A stretch of DNA of 64,000 bases from NCBI GenBank assembly GCA_029204225.1, contig CM055113.1, forward strand, positions 21,103,798-21,167,797, given 5' to 3'. Position numbers and translations under genes: made by a program. The notes under the pieces are model-generated. The model had not been told where the DNA came from, did no database searches, and saw nothing but the letters and a program-made list of their open reading frames with translations. Positions 1 to 12,614 of the stretch are shown here, piece after piece. Origin of the DNA: Diphasiastrum complanatum. Taxonomy: Eukaryota > Streptophyta > Lycopodiopsida > Lycopodiales > Lycopodiaceae. Position 1 is the first letter of the stretch. Every line of letters begins with the position of its first letter.

Positions 1-93
1 CATGACATGAAACAGTACTACTCATTAAGCATTTCTACTTAAACTAAATAGACAGAATCATGGAATCATGATATATGATTTTCTGTACTTCAG

Positions 94-3008
94 GATTGCA
101 GCTACACTGAGCTCCAAAATAAATAGGAAGAAAGCTGAACAAATTGACATTGGAGAGATGTGGTAAGCTGAAGTGATTAGTTTGTTAGTTTGTTCCATTT
201 TGGTTTCTAGAAAGTCATGTTCTGTTCTTTGGGAAATAAGGTGCAAAGTTCATTGAAAAGTACTATAATTTTGGGATGCGAGAAATCACACATGGAGAGC
301 AAATGTTGGTGAACACATTTTTGCAGCAATTCATTCACTGCAACAATGTTTTTGCAGCAAGCAAATCTTGAACCCAGTCGTACCCTTGGCCTTACGCCTG
401 TCAAGCATTCTCATGGGTAAGTTGATTTGTGAACATTTGGCAGAGTAATCTTATTATATTCGCAAGGAATAATGAGAAATTTTCAACACACTGCGAACAA
501 CTATGGGCGGTAGATAACCAAAAATCACTTTCATTGTGCAATTATTTCTCCTTTTAAGTTACATAAGTTTCTCTCACAAAAAACACAGATAAATAATGGT
601 CAATAGCATCGACAATAATATTTGACATATTCAAACTGAAAGAAGAAAGTTCCAATTAAATGAACTGTCAATAACCCAAAAAAGAGAAACCTCAAGGAAA
701 TGCACATTGGACCACACTATCACCAAACCTTGTGGAGAACTTTAGTCATTAACAAAAAAAAAAGCAAGGCCAAGAAACAATTATATGCACCTCACAAAGC
801 ATAAAAGAAAAGAGTTGGAGTAAAATTAATAGCAATAAGATTTCCATTTCATTCCTTTGCCATGTGTTACAGGTGGAATTGTGGTGATTTACCATCGTAA
901 AGTGAAATTTCTATATGGTAACACCCTGGCTATCTTGTTCCAACTTGACATGATTTTAAAATCATAAGTATACTACTTCACTAGCTTCTTGAAATTGTGA
1001 CTTATAGCACAAAACAGAATGCTTAGAGGTGGATTTCAGCAAGGTATATAGACTTGACATCTGGTAAATGCTGACCGTTTCATGAATTTCTGTTCATATG
1101 TTTGCCGCGTGTTCATCATGAAGATGATGCGAAGGAATTTCTGGTGAGTAATTTTCTACCATTTGCTACCACTAGAAAAATTAAATGAAGGGCAATATGA
1201 TTTGTGGACATTCCAAACAATAGCTATTGATAAATACTGTCAATTTCTATTTCAGATGCAAATAAAAACAGTTACTGCTATTCAGAAAGTTGATACTACA
1301 TCTCTTCCAAAAGGAAGGTCTCATGCCAGGTAGTAAGTGCTTGGGCGAAGATGAAGTTTTGCAGATTCAAACTTGATCTGGTGCTCAAGAATTTTTCACT
1401 TACGAATCTTGATTCCGCTCTCATGACTGTAATAACACTTGTTTTAAGGAGTAGGACTCGAGGAAGCACTAGAACCTGCAGTACTCCTGCATTTAAATCT
1501 TTTCCTTTTAAACAGACTACTAGAATTAGTCTCTTATTTTTGAATATTGGTAACCATGTAATAGTATGTATTTTAGCAAGCTAGAGTTAAACAAGACCTT
1601 TTAATATAGCTTCAGGGACCAAAGCCTCTCCAACTATCCTTAATACAATGACAATACAACTGTCACAGGCCAAAGCTCACAGAGGTGACAAGTTCTTCTA
1701 AACACGTTGGTGCACCTTGTGGAATGTTCATCATATTATCTCTAACAATCAAGTAGATCCTGTCTGGGTCATAGCTGCATGAAATATATCAGATATTCCT
1801 CCCGAAAGTTTAACCAAAAATATTTTCAAAGTAGTTGAGGTACTGAATAGATTTGCCTCAGTTTATTGCTACCTCGTCCTGACACCTGTCAAAACTTTTG
1901 GTCTAGTCAGGTTTCAAGCAATTACCATCAACTATGAATTTGACGAGGTTTATGATGATATCGAATATGCAATGCTCAGACCTCAGACACCTAACAAGGA
2001 CCAAGAACCATCTGTGAGTCGTTTGTTTTCACTATATTATATATTTCATGGAAAAGGGTCTGCAAATTCCAAACAACAACATGATGCTAGATCTCACAAG
2101 AACTCCTTGACGTCATTTATGTATGTGCGCACATCTATACCAAAAAGATATTTCTCTTTAATGAAAACGTGTCTAAAAGATTAGTTCACTAATTTCTTTT
2201 ACAACCCACAGAAAATAACCCTAGACCCGAAATGAAACTGCAAGGAAAGATCCAGAACAAAAGGTACACTGCCTTTTAATGCTTACACAAAGTCATTGCA
2301 GGTTGAATTCTTCGTTGTTCCTAATGCAAGACCTATGGATGAAAATTTGCTCAACCAACCACTACAAGACTTCCAAGGTAAAGCTCTTACTTCCAACTAC
2401 TGCTGCACTTAGTACTCGGAATATAAAGAGACAAAAAAAGGTGTAAAATGATATGCATGTTTGTACCACGTGACTTCATGAAAAATTTGCTCTTCTTCGA
2501 GTCTGACAGCTGAAACGATTGATATAACATTGAACGAGGACATCATCAACTACCCTGACATACTTGATGCTGAAGCAAGGTACTGTAGCTGCCAGAATTC
2601 ACACATTGCTTCTTCATAAGGTAGCTTTCAGAAAACCTTTTAAGCTACTAACAAAACTGCATCTTTCAGACAAGAGGAGGACAGAATTTTAGCCATTGAT
2701 GAATTTGCCTTAGACAACCTAGTTCCAGTTGGGTCAATACAAGGTAAGATTAAAGTAGAATATTGATATTGGAAAGACCACTGTACTCTTGCAATAGAGC
2801 TGAGACATACTCTAAAAACTTATACCTTTGATGTTTGTCTTGTGTACAGATGAACTTATAGTTGATGAGCTTGCAGCCATCTTTGAGCAGGAGGCAGAAC
2901 AGCATAAAGAGCAAGAACAAGAGAAGCATGAATCACCAGCTAAAGAATTTTTGGGACCCCAATCGGTAAAGAGATCGCTGTCCTAAACACATGCAAATAT
3001 TCATACCA

Positions 3009-3074
<66 letters not shown>

Positions 3075-3747
3075 CTTTCTATACCAAATGGGCTTTGAGG
3101 TTGAGCATCTTGAAGACCAAGATTTAGAATACGGTCTTCAACACTTCTTGGTCCCTTTATGGAGAGACGAGAGCTCGACGGCCAACCTTTGGAAGTGGTC
3201 TCATCTTTTACTTATCTTAGTATTCTATTCACAAGACCTCTTTTCAAAATGAGACATGCATGCATCTTCAGGTCAACTTGGGAAGAAACATGACTCCCTA
3301 GTCCAATTGGAAGAGTTCTGTTTTAGGAGATAAACTCATGATGCTCGTAGTAAGTGTCATCTTTTTGATACTCTGGTTACCCATTAAACATTATAAAGTG
3401 CAGAGGCTTGTGCAAGCACAATTTCTCTGAGTGCTAATATACCTTGATTACAAGTTACTATGCTTTCATGGATGATACAAGCCCAACTCGTAGTTCCACA
3501 TCAGATCATTCTTGCTAAGTTTGTAGTCCCTCCTCTAATCTATTGCACGGGCTCTACCTCCAGCTTTTTTTAGTAGACTTAGACGAGGGCACATATGTCG
3601 TCTTACTACGCTACATTGTACCACATAGTGCTATAGTTATATGTTCTTAATCTTTAGCACTAGCACAAGATTACATTACATGTATTTCTTTTATTACTGC
3701 ACGGAGATGTCATTACTCTCCCTTATCTATAATACATGCTTGAGATG

Positions 3748-3817
<70 letters not shown>

Positions 3818-6800
3818 AACTTTGTGTCCATGCATGCAGCCTGAACCTGAATTGCCTCCAAAACCGAGTAGAAGGGGTAAACGAAAAAACAAAAAGTTGC
3901 AACTTGATGAAGAGATCACAGAAGTTCCTGCATCAAATTTTAATTCTTGGCTTCAAGATACATCAAGTATTATCTATCGAAGTCAACACGCAAAAGTAAT
4001 ACACAAAACCTTATCCAATTTCAATAGGGTATCTCATGTTTCTTTGCAACCCCTCGTTTTTTATGAAGTCCCCCATCTTGATTTGCTGAAGAACCTTTCC
4101 ATGTTCAGGTCCAAGCAGGATCAGAGGTTTTAAAGGTGCAAAAGTTGCTTTCTTTGCCATCAACATGCTTAGCAAATAATGGTGAAGCAGAGTCAGAGTG
4201 GCCAACTCCTCTCATGGAACTTTGGAACATGCATCTATCTGGATGGCCAATGCTAGAAAAATCAAGTGAAAAGGAACAAGGTACAAGTATTTTTAGATTC
4301 TTACATGTAATGTGCACTGAAGATATTCGATCGTGACTTTATCGACACAAAAGCTTATAGCGATGTTTTACCCATTCTCATATAGAAGTCGAGCCGTGCG
4401 TATGACTGTCCACATTGGCATACCATGTGCAAGGCAACTATACAAAAAGATATAATAAGATGTTGTGACTTGTAACTTATAATGTGTTGAAAAAGGCCTA
4501 CTAGATGTTTTATTCACCTACTACGAAAAAATTTGTAGGTTCTCATAAACTACATTTTGGAGCCATTATAGGTTATGAGCCTATCGAATATTAAATTATA
4601 GGTTTTCATTTTTCTGTGAATTAGTAATTAAAAAATTTTAATTTAAGATTTTAAAAATAGTTAATTTGGGTCTAGGCTTTAAAAAATTGCTTGAGTGGCA
4701 CATAATAAAGTTTTAAGTACATGCCATTTTACTCCTTGTTAAATTCAAAGACCCTACAAGCATTTATTACTGAGTTCTAATATGCATCAAGATGTACAAA
4801 TTTGACATTTTGGTATTGATTATTGTATCACCCAAAGTTTGAATTAAATGAAGTCCTATTGAAAAAGGATAAATACATTATAAGGCCCTGTATAAATATT
4901 TGAGCCTTTTTGAAAAATTTTATTTGAGCCTTATCCATATAGAATCAGTAGGCGTTTGGCCCATGGGTTGCTAAAAAGCCTATAAAATGTTTTTTTAATA
5001 GGTTGTGTTAGGTTCAATTTTTATTTTTTCCACAAGCATTGCTTGTAAGGGCTCGCAGTCCAAACTCCATTTCAGTGTTCAAACTTCAGGCTGTAAACAT
5101 CGATTTAGTGTAGTCCAAAGATGATTCGAACTTATGGCCTTCTTAATAGGACTCTCTCTTGCTATGCCACCCTATCAAAGCAATAATTATGATATCAGGT
5201 TTGTTTTGAATTATCATATCAAACAATGTTTCAAGAGGGCCAAGAGATTTTGTTGACATGTTACTTGCTTCGCTTATTCTATTCCAAGAGGACACATCTA
5301 AAGAAACCTTTTTTTATGTGCATGCATATTAAGCAACTAGTGGTTTTTGTATACAACATATATACAACCTAGCAATGCCATTCACGGAGCTAAGCTCCTT
5401 AGATGTCACTACACAATGGTCGAGATTCGAGTCTACACCTTTCCAGTGGCAGTCAAAAACTCTACCCATACTGTAACTGGCAGTATAGTTAGCTATTTAG
5501 CAAGCAATTCATCAGTCACACGCCAAGAGAATGCACCATGAAGTGTATTCAAAAAAGAGCTAAAAAGGTATATATATGCAGTCTTACTTTTAGGGGGTAC
5601 CATCACATGGCAGGTCTCCATTAGGGGACGCATGTCCCGACTCTACTCAGTACATGCCATTAACATGACACTCAAGCACACTGTCATATAAACGAAAAAA
5701 TCAAAAATATTGCTAAAAACGGGAAAAAGTCATGGAACCATAAAATAAACTCGGGCTTACTTACTTTGACACTCTCCCTTAAGCCCTAGTTTACTTTTCT
5801 TACAAGGAGCTTTTTTCTAAAAAACTCAAATTTATCAATACTTAAAGCTTTAGCAAGTATGTCTGCTAGCTAATCCTTTGTCTTATAATGCAATATATCT
5901 ATTTCATTAGATAACAGTTTCTCTCTAATGAAATGATATTTAATCTCTGTGTTTCGTGTGTGCGTGAAATACATGATTTTTGGCTAGTTGAAAAGCGCTC
6001 TATTGGCTATCACATCTGATCATAGTGGGCTTACTCCGCGGGATTCCAATGTCTTCCATCATCCTCCTCAACCAAACTGCCTCCTGTGTAACTGAACATA
6101 GGGCTTTGTACTCTACTTCTGTGGTAGAAAGAGGAACTGTGTCCTACTTCTTACTAGACCAAGAAAACATAGTGCCATTACCAATGTGAAAAACATAATC
6201 TATGGTGGATCTTCTGTCATGTACACAACCTGCACAATCTAAATCTATGAAGCCCTACAAAATTGGTAAAGCATGCTACCTCTCATATAACAATCCATGG
6301 GTTAGTGTTCCCTTCACATAACGAAGAATTCTCTTCGTTGCTTTCTAATAAATCTCTCTAGGAGTAGCCATGAATTGACTCACGACACTTACAACATGGC
6401 TTACATCAAGACGAGTAGTTGTGAGATAAATCAGTGAACCAACTAATTGATGGAACAAAGTAGCATCAACTAGTGCACTCTCATCCTGGTTAGATAGTTT
6501 CTTACCAACCTCCATAAGTGTAGACACCGGCTTACTGTCGCACATCTTGAAACATCTCAAAATCTCGTTCACTTACTTCGTTTGTGTTAGTGCGATGCTA
6601 TCACATCTTTGCCATATTTTCACTCCCAAACAGTAGTGGATTTCCAAGATTAGTCATATTAAAGCTGGAGGTTAGATCCTTCTTGATTGCACTAATCAAA
6701 TCATCATTACCTATGATTATGAGGTCATCTAATGCTAGAGTCATGAGCAAAGCAGTAAAGATTGAAATCTGAAGATAGGAGATATTCATCGAAGTATTTG

Positions 6801-9800
6801 TATCAAGCACATCATGCTTGCTTCTTCAATCCATACAAGGTCTTCTTTAATCTGCATATCTTATCTTCCATGCCATGTATCACAAAACCACTAGGCTGCT
6901 CCATGTATACTTCTTCTTCAAGCTTACCATTCAGAAAAGCAGACTTTACATCCATTTGACGTAGATTCCATCCGAACAACCCCCATAGCCCTTCACTACA
7001 AGCCTTGCCTTATGCTTTACAATGGTTCCATCGGCATTGGACTTCGTCATGTATACTCATTTGTTACCAATGGGTCTCTTACCCTTTGGAAGATCCACTA
7101 TCTCCCAAGTGTCATGGTGTTTGATGGAATCAATCTCCTCCTACATTGCTTTCTGTCATATTTCTTGATCCTTGGCCTCCTCAAAGCAATAGGGTTCAAT
7201 AGATGAAATGATGTTGCTCATGAGTGCAAGATTTACCTAATACCAGTCAGGTTATGTCTTCTCTCTCATGAAATGTCCCAACTCATAGCCATAATTAATT
7301 TATGGGTCAAGATAAGCCTATTGACCTTCCTTATGTGACTTTTGTCTTATCACAACTCAAATGTGGGCATGATAGGTGGAATGTGATTAGTTCATAGAGT
7401 TAAAGACTTTGAATCTCACTAAAGTCCCCTCATTCTCAGTATGTGTTGGCACATAGAGGTCGACTATTTGAGATTAGGCCACTAGACTATTCTTTTTTCT
7501 AACATAATACATTCCAACTATAAACTTGGATTAGTTTGGTAGCAGTTAAAATTTTAGGTAAAGATTTTTAAGATTCCTCACGACAAAAGAATCTGAATTA
7601 CTACATTGAGAAAAAACAGCTTAAAGAAATCAATTTCAATTGAAAAATCAACTTAAAGCGGATACCTATCTAGGGAGATTTTGTGGGTATTGTGCTGTGT
7701 ATCTATATGTTATGTACCATAACGGTACGCCCTTCAGTGATGGCCTCGCAAGGGGCATGATGCAGGTCTGGCGTTATCGACATGTTTGGGTGCCACGCGT
7801 CACCATCCTAGGTGGTCACGTGTCGCCGACAGGACCGTGCTTGATGGGACTCACCATGCTATGTCTATATAGTGGTGGGGCTTCCCTCTTTTCATTCACT
7901 CAGTCTACCCGAGAGTTGGTGGATGGAGAGCACGTGCATGAGCCAAGATGTATCTCCAGGCCATGAGATGTGTGCTAGGGAGAGCCAAGTGCGATGGCTG
8001 GTGGTATGGGATGCCAGTTATTGTAGGAGGCTTGATTGGGCATGATTATGTCGATAGCTCCAGCGCATGGGGGTGGGTCGGTTGTGACCCTATGGATGGG
8101 CGGATACGGTGCGTCGTCACTGGTATGGGATGTGCGGAACCTTCAAGGCAGTCGAAGATCTTAGGGAGTTGTAACACTATACCACATTCAAATTATTGGG
8201 TTGGCATGGTATTTGTGCATCAATTATTTTTAGATGTTTTACTTCTTCACTTTCTATTTATGCCTTTAATTGCCAATCCTAGCTCATCCGCTTGGCATGA
8301 TCTATTAGTCTATTAATCCTCTAGGCCTAACTTGCAAATTGTAGGGCCTCAAACAATATTGATATGCATTTGAGCCTCATAGTTCATGGTTGATTGATCC
8401 TTTAACTCAATAAGCTTAGGTAGCTTAGTTTAGAATTAGTACCTTTCTTAAATTAGCTTAGTCAACTTGCTACCGATAGACTCCATTGGAGATAATTGAT
8501 ATTCTAGCGATTATGGTTGCTCTTCATGATATATCAATATGTATGCATTCTCCTATCCATAGTCAATCTGCATGTGATAGTTTACTTGCAACTATGCTCC
8601 ATACAAACACTATTTAAGAATTTTCTCCCGAAAACTACGTGTTGATAAAATCAACTACTAGCTTTGTCAAGATTGTATATGACTACAAAAATGTGCTAAA
8701 CCTTAAACAACAAATCCAGTTGTCATTATCATATTGAGCGGGATAAGTTTGCTTTTTTATAACACAAAATTGGATTTAGCTAAATAGGCATGCATAGCCT
8801 ACACCCATAGAAGATACGTTAATGAGAATATGCAGCCAGTAACTACTTGGACAAGAGTTCATAAAGTGTCTCTTTGTGAGATTGGAAAATCTCTAAAGTT
8901 AAAAATCTAAATATCGATTTGTGAGATTAGAATGGTAATTGACATGCAACAAAATTGGATTTTAGATCAAAAAAGAAGAAGAAAAGTATCTGACATGTTG
9001 GTGAAGACTACCTTTCGTAGAAATTTAGAGTTCGATTCCACTCAGCTACATGAAGGACATACAAAAAGAAAACACAAGGAACATGCATGTTGGTGAAGAC
9101 CATCTTTCTTCCAGGTCTAGAGTTCGATTTCGCTCAGGTGCATGAAGGACATACAAGAAGAAAACAACAAAAACTAAAATCGAAAACAAAATCCTTAACA
9201 AGACTTAATGAGAAATGGAGAAAATATTACAAAAACTTTGTGCATTGGGAAATTCACATTTCCTACGAGATGACCCACTCCTCACTATGAGTATATGAAT
9301 ATCTTAGATGATAAGTAATGTGAGATGTCAGAATCTATTGGTCAGAAGTAAGGAGGAGTCATAAGCTCCAACACCTTGTCTAGACCAAGGAACCCTTCTC
9401 CAATCACAAATGCAACATGTTAAGGCATTTTTGCAGTCACAATCGTTAGGATTCAAAACTCACTCCTCAAAAGACAAGGCACATATATCAAGCTCAAGTT
9501 TTTTTGAAGCACCAATATGCTTTGTTGGACTTCTAGAAGATGTCATGCTTGATTAGAAGACCTTGCAACTGTTGCATCTCAATGAGTTAAAAATTGTTAT
9601 GCAGAGGCCAATTTCAATTAAAGCACAAGTGGACCTTGGGAGACTTATGTTCCTCTTGGCTTGGCCTTACTATGTGATGTAAAGTGGAGATGATGAAGCT
9701 TGTTGAATTATATACCATTGTCCATAAAAACATTTTGGGTCTAACCTGTAATCAAAGATGGCGGCCAGTCCTAAAATTACCCAGAGACGTGTGTTCTTGT

Positions 9801-10320
9801 GTTAGTTAAGAGAATATGTTTCTTTCGGTAGGTCCTTGGTTTTGTAGACCTTGTATCCTAGTCCATGAATACTAGCACAACGTCACATATGTATAAATGG
9901 AGTGCAGGAGCGCATTCTAAAAATAGTTGTTTTTCAGGCCAATAATTGCATTGTCATCGAAGCATAATGGACAAGATAGTTGCACTCTCATCCAAGATAT
10001 TTTACATGTCCCTGAATATCATGAAAACTAATTGCCAGAACTGATTAAGAACACCTACTCCATACGACAATTGGGAGATTCGCAGCATAGGTGCTCTACC
10101 CGGAATTGTGAATCTTGTGTGTCTGAGTGTGTGTGTCTGTGTGTTTTGATTGAGGGAGAGCGCGCGCGCGGTGTTGATCGAGGGAGAGATCGCACGCGCT
10201 CAAATGCAAGAGCTCTGTCGATTCTGTGGAGGCTTTGCTTCACTTTTGCACTAAGCTGAGCATTGCAGAGAGTTTTGTTATTCCAGTTGAAGATTTGGAG
10301 CATGTAAGCAATGAAGAATC

Positions 10321-10386
<66 letters not shown>

Positions 10387-10439
10387 GAGAGTTTTGTTTT
10401 TCCAGTTGAAGATTTGGAGCATGTAAGCAATGAAGAATC

Positions 10440-10498
<59 letters not shown>

Positions 10499-10732
10499 TG
10501 GGCAATGATAGCAAAAAGGGGTTCCTCTATTCTCATTGGCCGACGTTGCCTTAAAACTTATTTGAAGGACATTTGAAGTGCATTTAAAATGGGTTGAAAA
10601 TGACATGTGCATTTAAAAATTTCTAAAAAGAGAAAACTTGTGACTTTATAATTTCCTTAGAATTTTCTAGAAAAAGAAATGTATAAGAGGCCAAGAAAGA
10701 AGGACAAGCGTGGATCATGAGATATATATATT

Positions 10733-10802
<70 letters not shown>

Positions 10803-12614
10803 GCCAGCGAGCGAGCGAGCGAGAGCTGGCTGTTGTTTCTATGAAAAGCTTTGGTTTACGTTTGCACTAACCTGAGCGTTGCCGAAAATTTTGTTAAAAA
10901 TCAAAACTTTCCAGTTGAAGACTTGGAGCCTGCAAGCAATGAAGAACCAGTTGCACGTGAGGGACATCATGCGACCACTTTAGATAATGTTGAGGATGAT
11001 GTCATGGTAAGAAAACAGCCAATTTTAGTTTCACTTGAATAGTTTTTCTTGATTACTCTGACAGATTTAATTATTCAGGAATAATCAGATTGTGACGTGT
11101 ACAGTTTTTAACATGTAAATAAAACTTAAAGGAGCAGAGCATCCTCTAGACTCTATTGATTCTTCCCGCTTATGTAGCATACGTGGTAGATGAAACGTTA
11201 CTCATCACCTCTCTGTTATACTTACGTCTTTGGTATGACAATGCGATCAGCCTCCTCTAGAGCTGGACATCGATATAGGACATCACGAATTTCTTCGCTA
11301 TGGTTCCGTCGAAAAATTGCGTCGAGCACTTGACACACCCAATGCTGGCAGTGAGGAAGAATTTTTGGGCAACCAATTGGGTCTGACTCCAATTCTTACA
11401 GGTGCTCTACTCACGAAATTTGGCTCGCTGTTTAAGAGAATCATTTAGATGAACATCTGTTTACTAACTTGCTAGTAGGTAAAAGATACGATTCTCTGAC
11501 GTCAACTCAAAGAATATGTACATATCAAATTAGATTTTTGTAGCTGTCATCTAAACAATCCCGTCACACAATAGGGCAAAGCTTCAGGTCGTCCAGAAGG
11601 AAGCGAACCCCACAATCAGGAAGGCTAGTCTTAGACAGTGAGGGTGAAGCACCCACAACTGGAAGGTATATTTATCATTCTCAAAAAATGCTGATACTGC
11701 ATTCTTTTTTAGTGCAAAAGGCCAAGATGCTTTCAACTAGAGTTTCACACTTGACCTTTTCAGATCTAAAAGATCACGAGTATCGGAAACTTGGAGGAGT
11801 GACTCACCTTTTCTTGGTGATTATTCTGGCCGAGATTTTTTGCTCAACATTGTGTCTCCAAGGCTCAGTGGTGGAAATTTGGAACATCGAAGTGAAAGCC
11901 TTCCCGGAAGTCTCAGTCAATTTGGTAAGTAGCTAGGAAAGCCCCAAAACTGATAAAAGATACACCAATCAATCAATATGTATGGTTGCACATCAAGTAG
12001 CACTCATTTGTTCAGGTATTTGAACAGCACGCCATACCATTGAGTTAGACAGTTTTCTGAGATTGTCTTCTAATTTTGTAACCAGAAACTGACAACTAAT
12101 ATTTCAAACTATGAAATCACAGAGCTTCTTGAAGAAACAGGACCATCTCAAGCGCTGAACCCAAGAAACAGTGTTGACATTATTACGGCTTCAATGCTCC
12201 AGTAAGTTTGGAACTAATCACAACATAGAACTCCAATTTGGGGCTTTGATCCGTGTAGAAATGGTCAAAGTGTGCTTACAGTGTAATCTTATCTAGCAGA
12301 TATCTGCGTGAACAATTCAATAGGACATTAGCCCAAAAGCAGCAGTCATTGAACAAGCTCACTGAAGGACTGGCCAAGTCACAGGCGGCTAAAGTTTTCT
12401 TTCAAATATGCGGTAAGAAAATGCAGGCAACCACCTCAGGGCTTGCTTGAATTTGTAGTTAGGCACAGCAGTATATAATGCATCCAACCTCTGGTAGTTA
12501 TGGTATAAAAAGACGACCTTCTTTGATGCAGTTCTCGCTTCAAATCGCTATTTGGTGGTGGTTCAGACCGAACCCTATGGTGACATTCTGATTAGCCGAG
12601 GAGACTACATCTGA
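94..12614 (+). CDS. REC8: REC8-type meiotic alpha-kleisin (cohesin), 19 exons, 5' end outside the window
   Basis: Exons read from splice sites and phase: 94-162, 358-416, 873-917, 1124-1143, 1256-1329, 1911-2013, 2302-2377, 2510-2579, 2670-2743, 2850-2965, 3840-3995, 4109-4280, 10915-11006, 11251-11401, 11575-11665, 11764-11924, 12123-12201, 12300-12412, 12532-12614 (TGA). They join without a stop into 600 residues plus a split Trp codon. Residues 1-90 match the Rad21/Rec8 N-terminal domain ([41 protein letters not shown]). WLQDTSSI near residue 272 is a plant REC8 signature. The middle is acidic and low in conservation, with a basic patch RSSRRKR. The C-terminal winged helix (residues about 520-600; [20 protein letters not shown]) resembles REC8 rather than RAD21, whose plant copies carry KPYENI-like ends. 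Known role of the family: kleisin closing the SMC1/SMC3 ring in meiosis, cut by separase. The first exon(s), including Met, lie upstream of base 1. Exon 4 is a 20-nt microexon. Exon 17 uses the acceptor at 12121-12122, because the one near 12095 brings a stop in frame. Confidence 0.93.
3012..3070. repeat. (CT)n microsatellite
   Basis: About 29 uninterrupted CT units inside a REC8 intron. Any serine-leucine reading frame across it is an artefact of the repeat. Confidence 0.97.
3085..3580 (+). pseudogene. LINE reverse transcriptase C-terminal fragment, degenerate
   Basis: Broken frames on the + strand read [13 protein letters not shown], then [13 protein letters not shown], then [15 protein letters not shown]. 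The same blocks occur at 37263-37728, where they read [24 protein letters not shown] and VPHEILLAEFAIPP. They resemble the region after the RT thumb in plant non-LTR retrotransposons. Here they are in the expected order, but carry stops and shifts. The fragment sits in a REC8 intron in the sense orientation. Its family assignment rests on the shared blocks. Confidence 0.6.
3751..3812. repeat. (CT)n microsatellite next to a REC8 splice acceptor
   Basis: About 31 CT units, ending 27 bp upstream of the AG at 3838-3839. Length polymorphism here would change the pyrimidine tract of that intron. Confidence 0.97.
5577..5771 (-). repeat. Putative copia 3' LTR (partial) with polypurine tract
   Basis: Read on the minus strand, a purine run AAGGGAGAG (complement of 5772-5780) is followed at once by TGTCAAAG, the expected PPT/LTR-start arrangement. 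The copia RNase H relic lies just upstream on that strand. The far LTR boundary is not certain; 5577 is only a possible end. Confidence 0.4.
5772..7210 (-). pseudogene. Ty1-copia RT-RNase H relic inside a REC8 intron
   Basis: Minus-strand frames give copia RT blocks in order: [11 protein letters not shown] near 7000, [20 protein letters not shown] near 6940, [10 protein letters not shown] near 6840, then [10 protein letters not shown] near 6710, where the usual YVDD has become ALDD. Further on are [13 protein letters not shown] and [14 protein letters not shown] (6440-6560), from the RT-RNase H connection. Many stops and shifts interrupt it. No 5' LTR, gag or integrase was found, so the element is 5' truncated or decayed. 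It lies antisense to the host gene. Confidence 0.85.
7211..10218. other. REC8 intron stretch with no recognised feature
   Basis: Two modest open frames (7640-7966 and 7948-8316) show no family motif, and one continues past the end of the other in a different frame. A stretch repeated with changes at about 9015-9062 and 9100-9150 (GTGAAGAC...TTCGATT...CATGAAGGACATACAA) is a short direct duplication. Nothing else is supportable. Confidence 0.5.
10325..10382. repeat. (GA)n microsatellite
   Basis: About 29 GA units between decoy exon copies 1 and 2 in the large REC8 intron. Confidence 0.96.
10444..10496. repeat. (GA)n microsatellite
   Basis: About 26 GA units directly after decoy exon copy 2. 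Confidence 0.96.
10720..10797. repeat. Compound (TA)n(GA)n microsatellite
   Basis: An interrupted AT tract runs to about 10752 and passes into (AG)n to about 10796, followed by GCGA-type variants. It lies about 120 bp before the real REC8 exon 13 acceptor. Confidence 0.95.

Larger units (their letters stand above)
2966..3839 (+). other. REC8 intron holding two (CT)n tracts and a LINE fragment
   Basis: This intron lies between the exon ending LGPQS and the exon starting PEPELPP. It has a GT donor at 2966 and an AG acceptor at 3838-3839. It contains (CT)n at 3012-3070 and 3751-3812, with LINE-derived sequence between them. The second array lies only about 27 bp before the acceptor, so it also serves as the polypyrimidine tract. 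Confidence 0.8.
10219..10500 (+). repeat. Two decoy copies of a REC8 intron/exon boundary, each followed by (GA)n
   Basis: The segment running into the real exon at 10915 (TTTGCACTAA...CTGAGC, then ...CCAG|TTGAAGA) is present two more times. Acceptor AGs are at 10285-10286 and 10404-10405, each followed by exon-like sequence encoding [12 protein letters not shown]. Copies 1 and 2 are nearly identical and 119 bp apart, so they are a recent tandem duplication that includes the (GA)n tract. Both keep a usable acceptor and carry GAGCAT|GTAAGC, a donor-like site. The real exon has CCTGCAAGC at that position, so it has lost the GT. Confidence 0.85.
4281..10914 (+). other. 6.6-kb REC8 intron filled with transposon and microsatellite sequence
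   Basis: The donor is GTACAAG at 4281 and the acceptor is CCAG at 10911-10914. The phases on both sides match, and I found no further kleisin-like exon inside. Contents are AT-rich DNA (4281-5570), a decayed antisense copia element (about 5577-7210), unassigned sequence (7211-10200), then partial copies of the downstream exon boundary with (GA)n. A short lineage-specific exon in the poorly conserved middle of REC8 could still be hidden here. Confidence 0.7.

Noticed and set aside
7640-8316. Two adjoining frames of 108 and 122 codons in the large REC8 intron
   Set aside because: No motif, different frames, ordinary chance length for a GC-richer patch.
12095-12122. Acceptor AACCAG near 12095 for REC8 exon 17
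   Set aside because: In the required phase it yields a TAA after four codons; the acceptor ATCACAG at 12116-12122 keeps the frame.
94-12614. RAD21 (mitotic kleisin) rather than REC8
   Set aside because: The C-terminal [11 protein letters not shown] and the WLQDTSS block match plant REC8; RAD21 paralogues have a different C-terminal ending.
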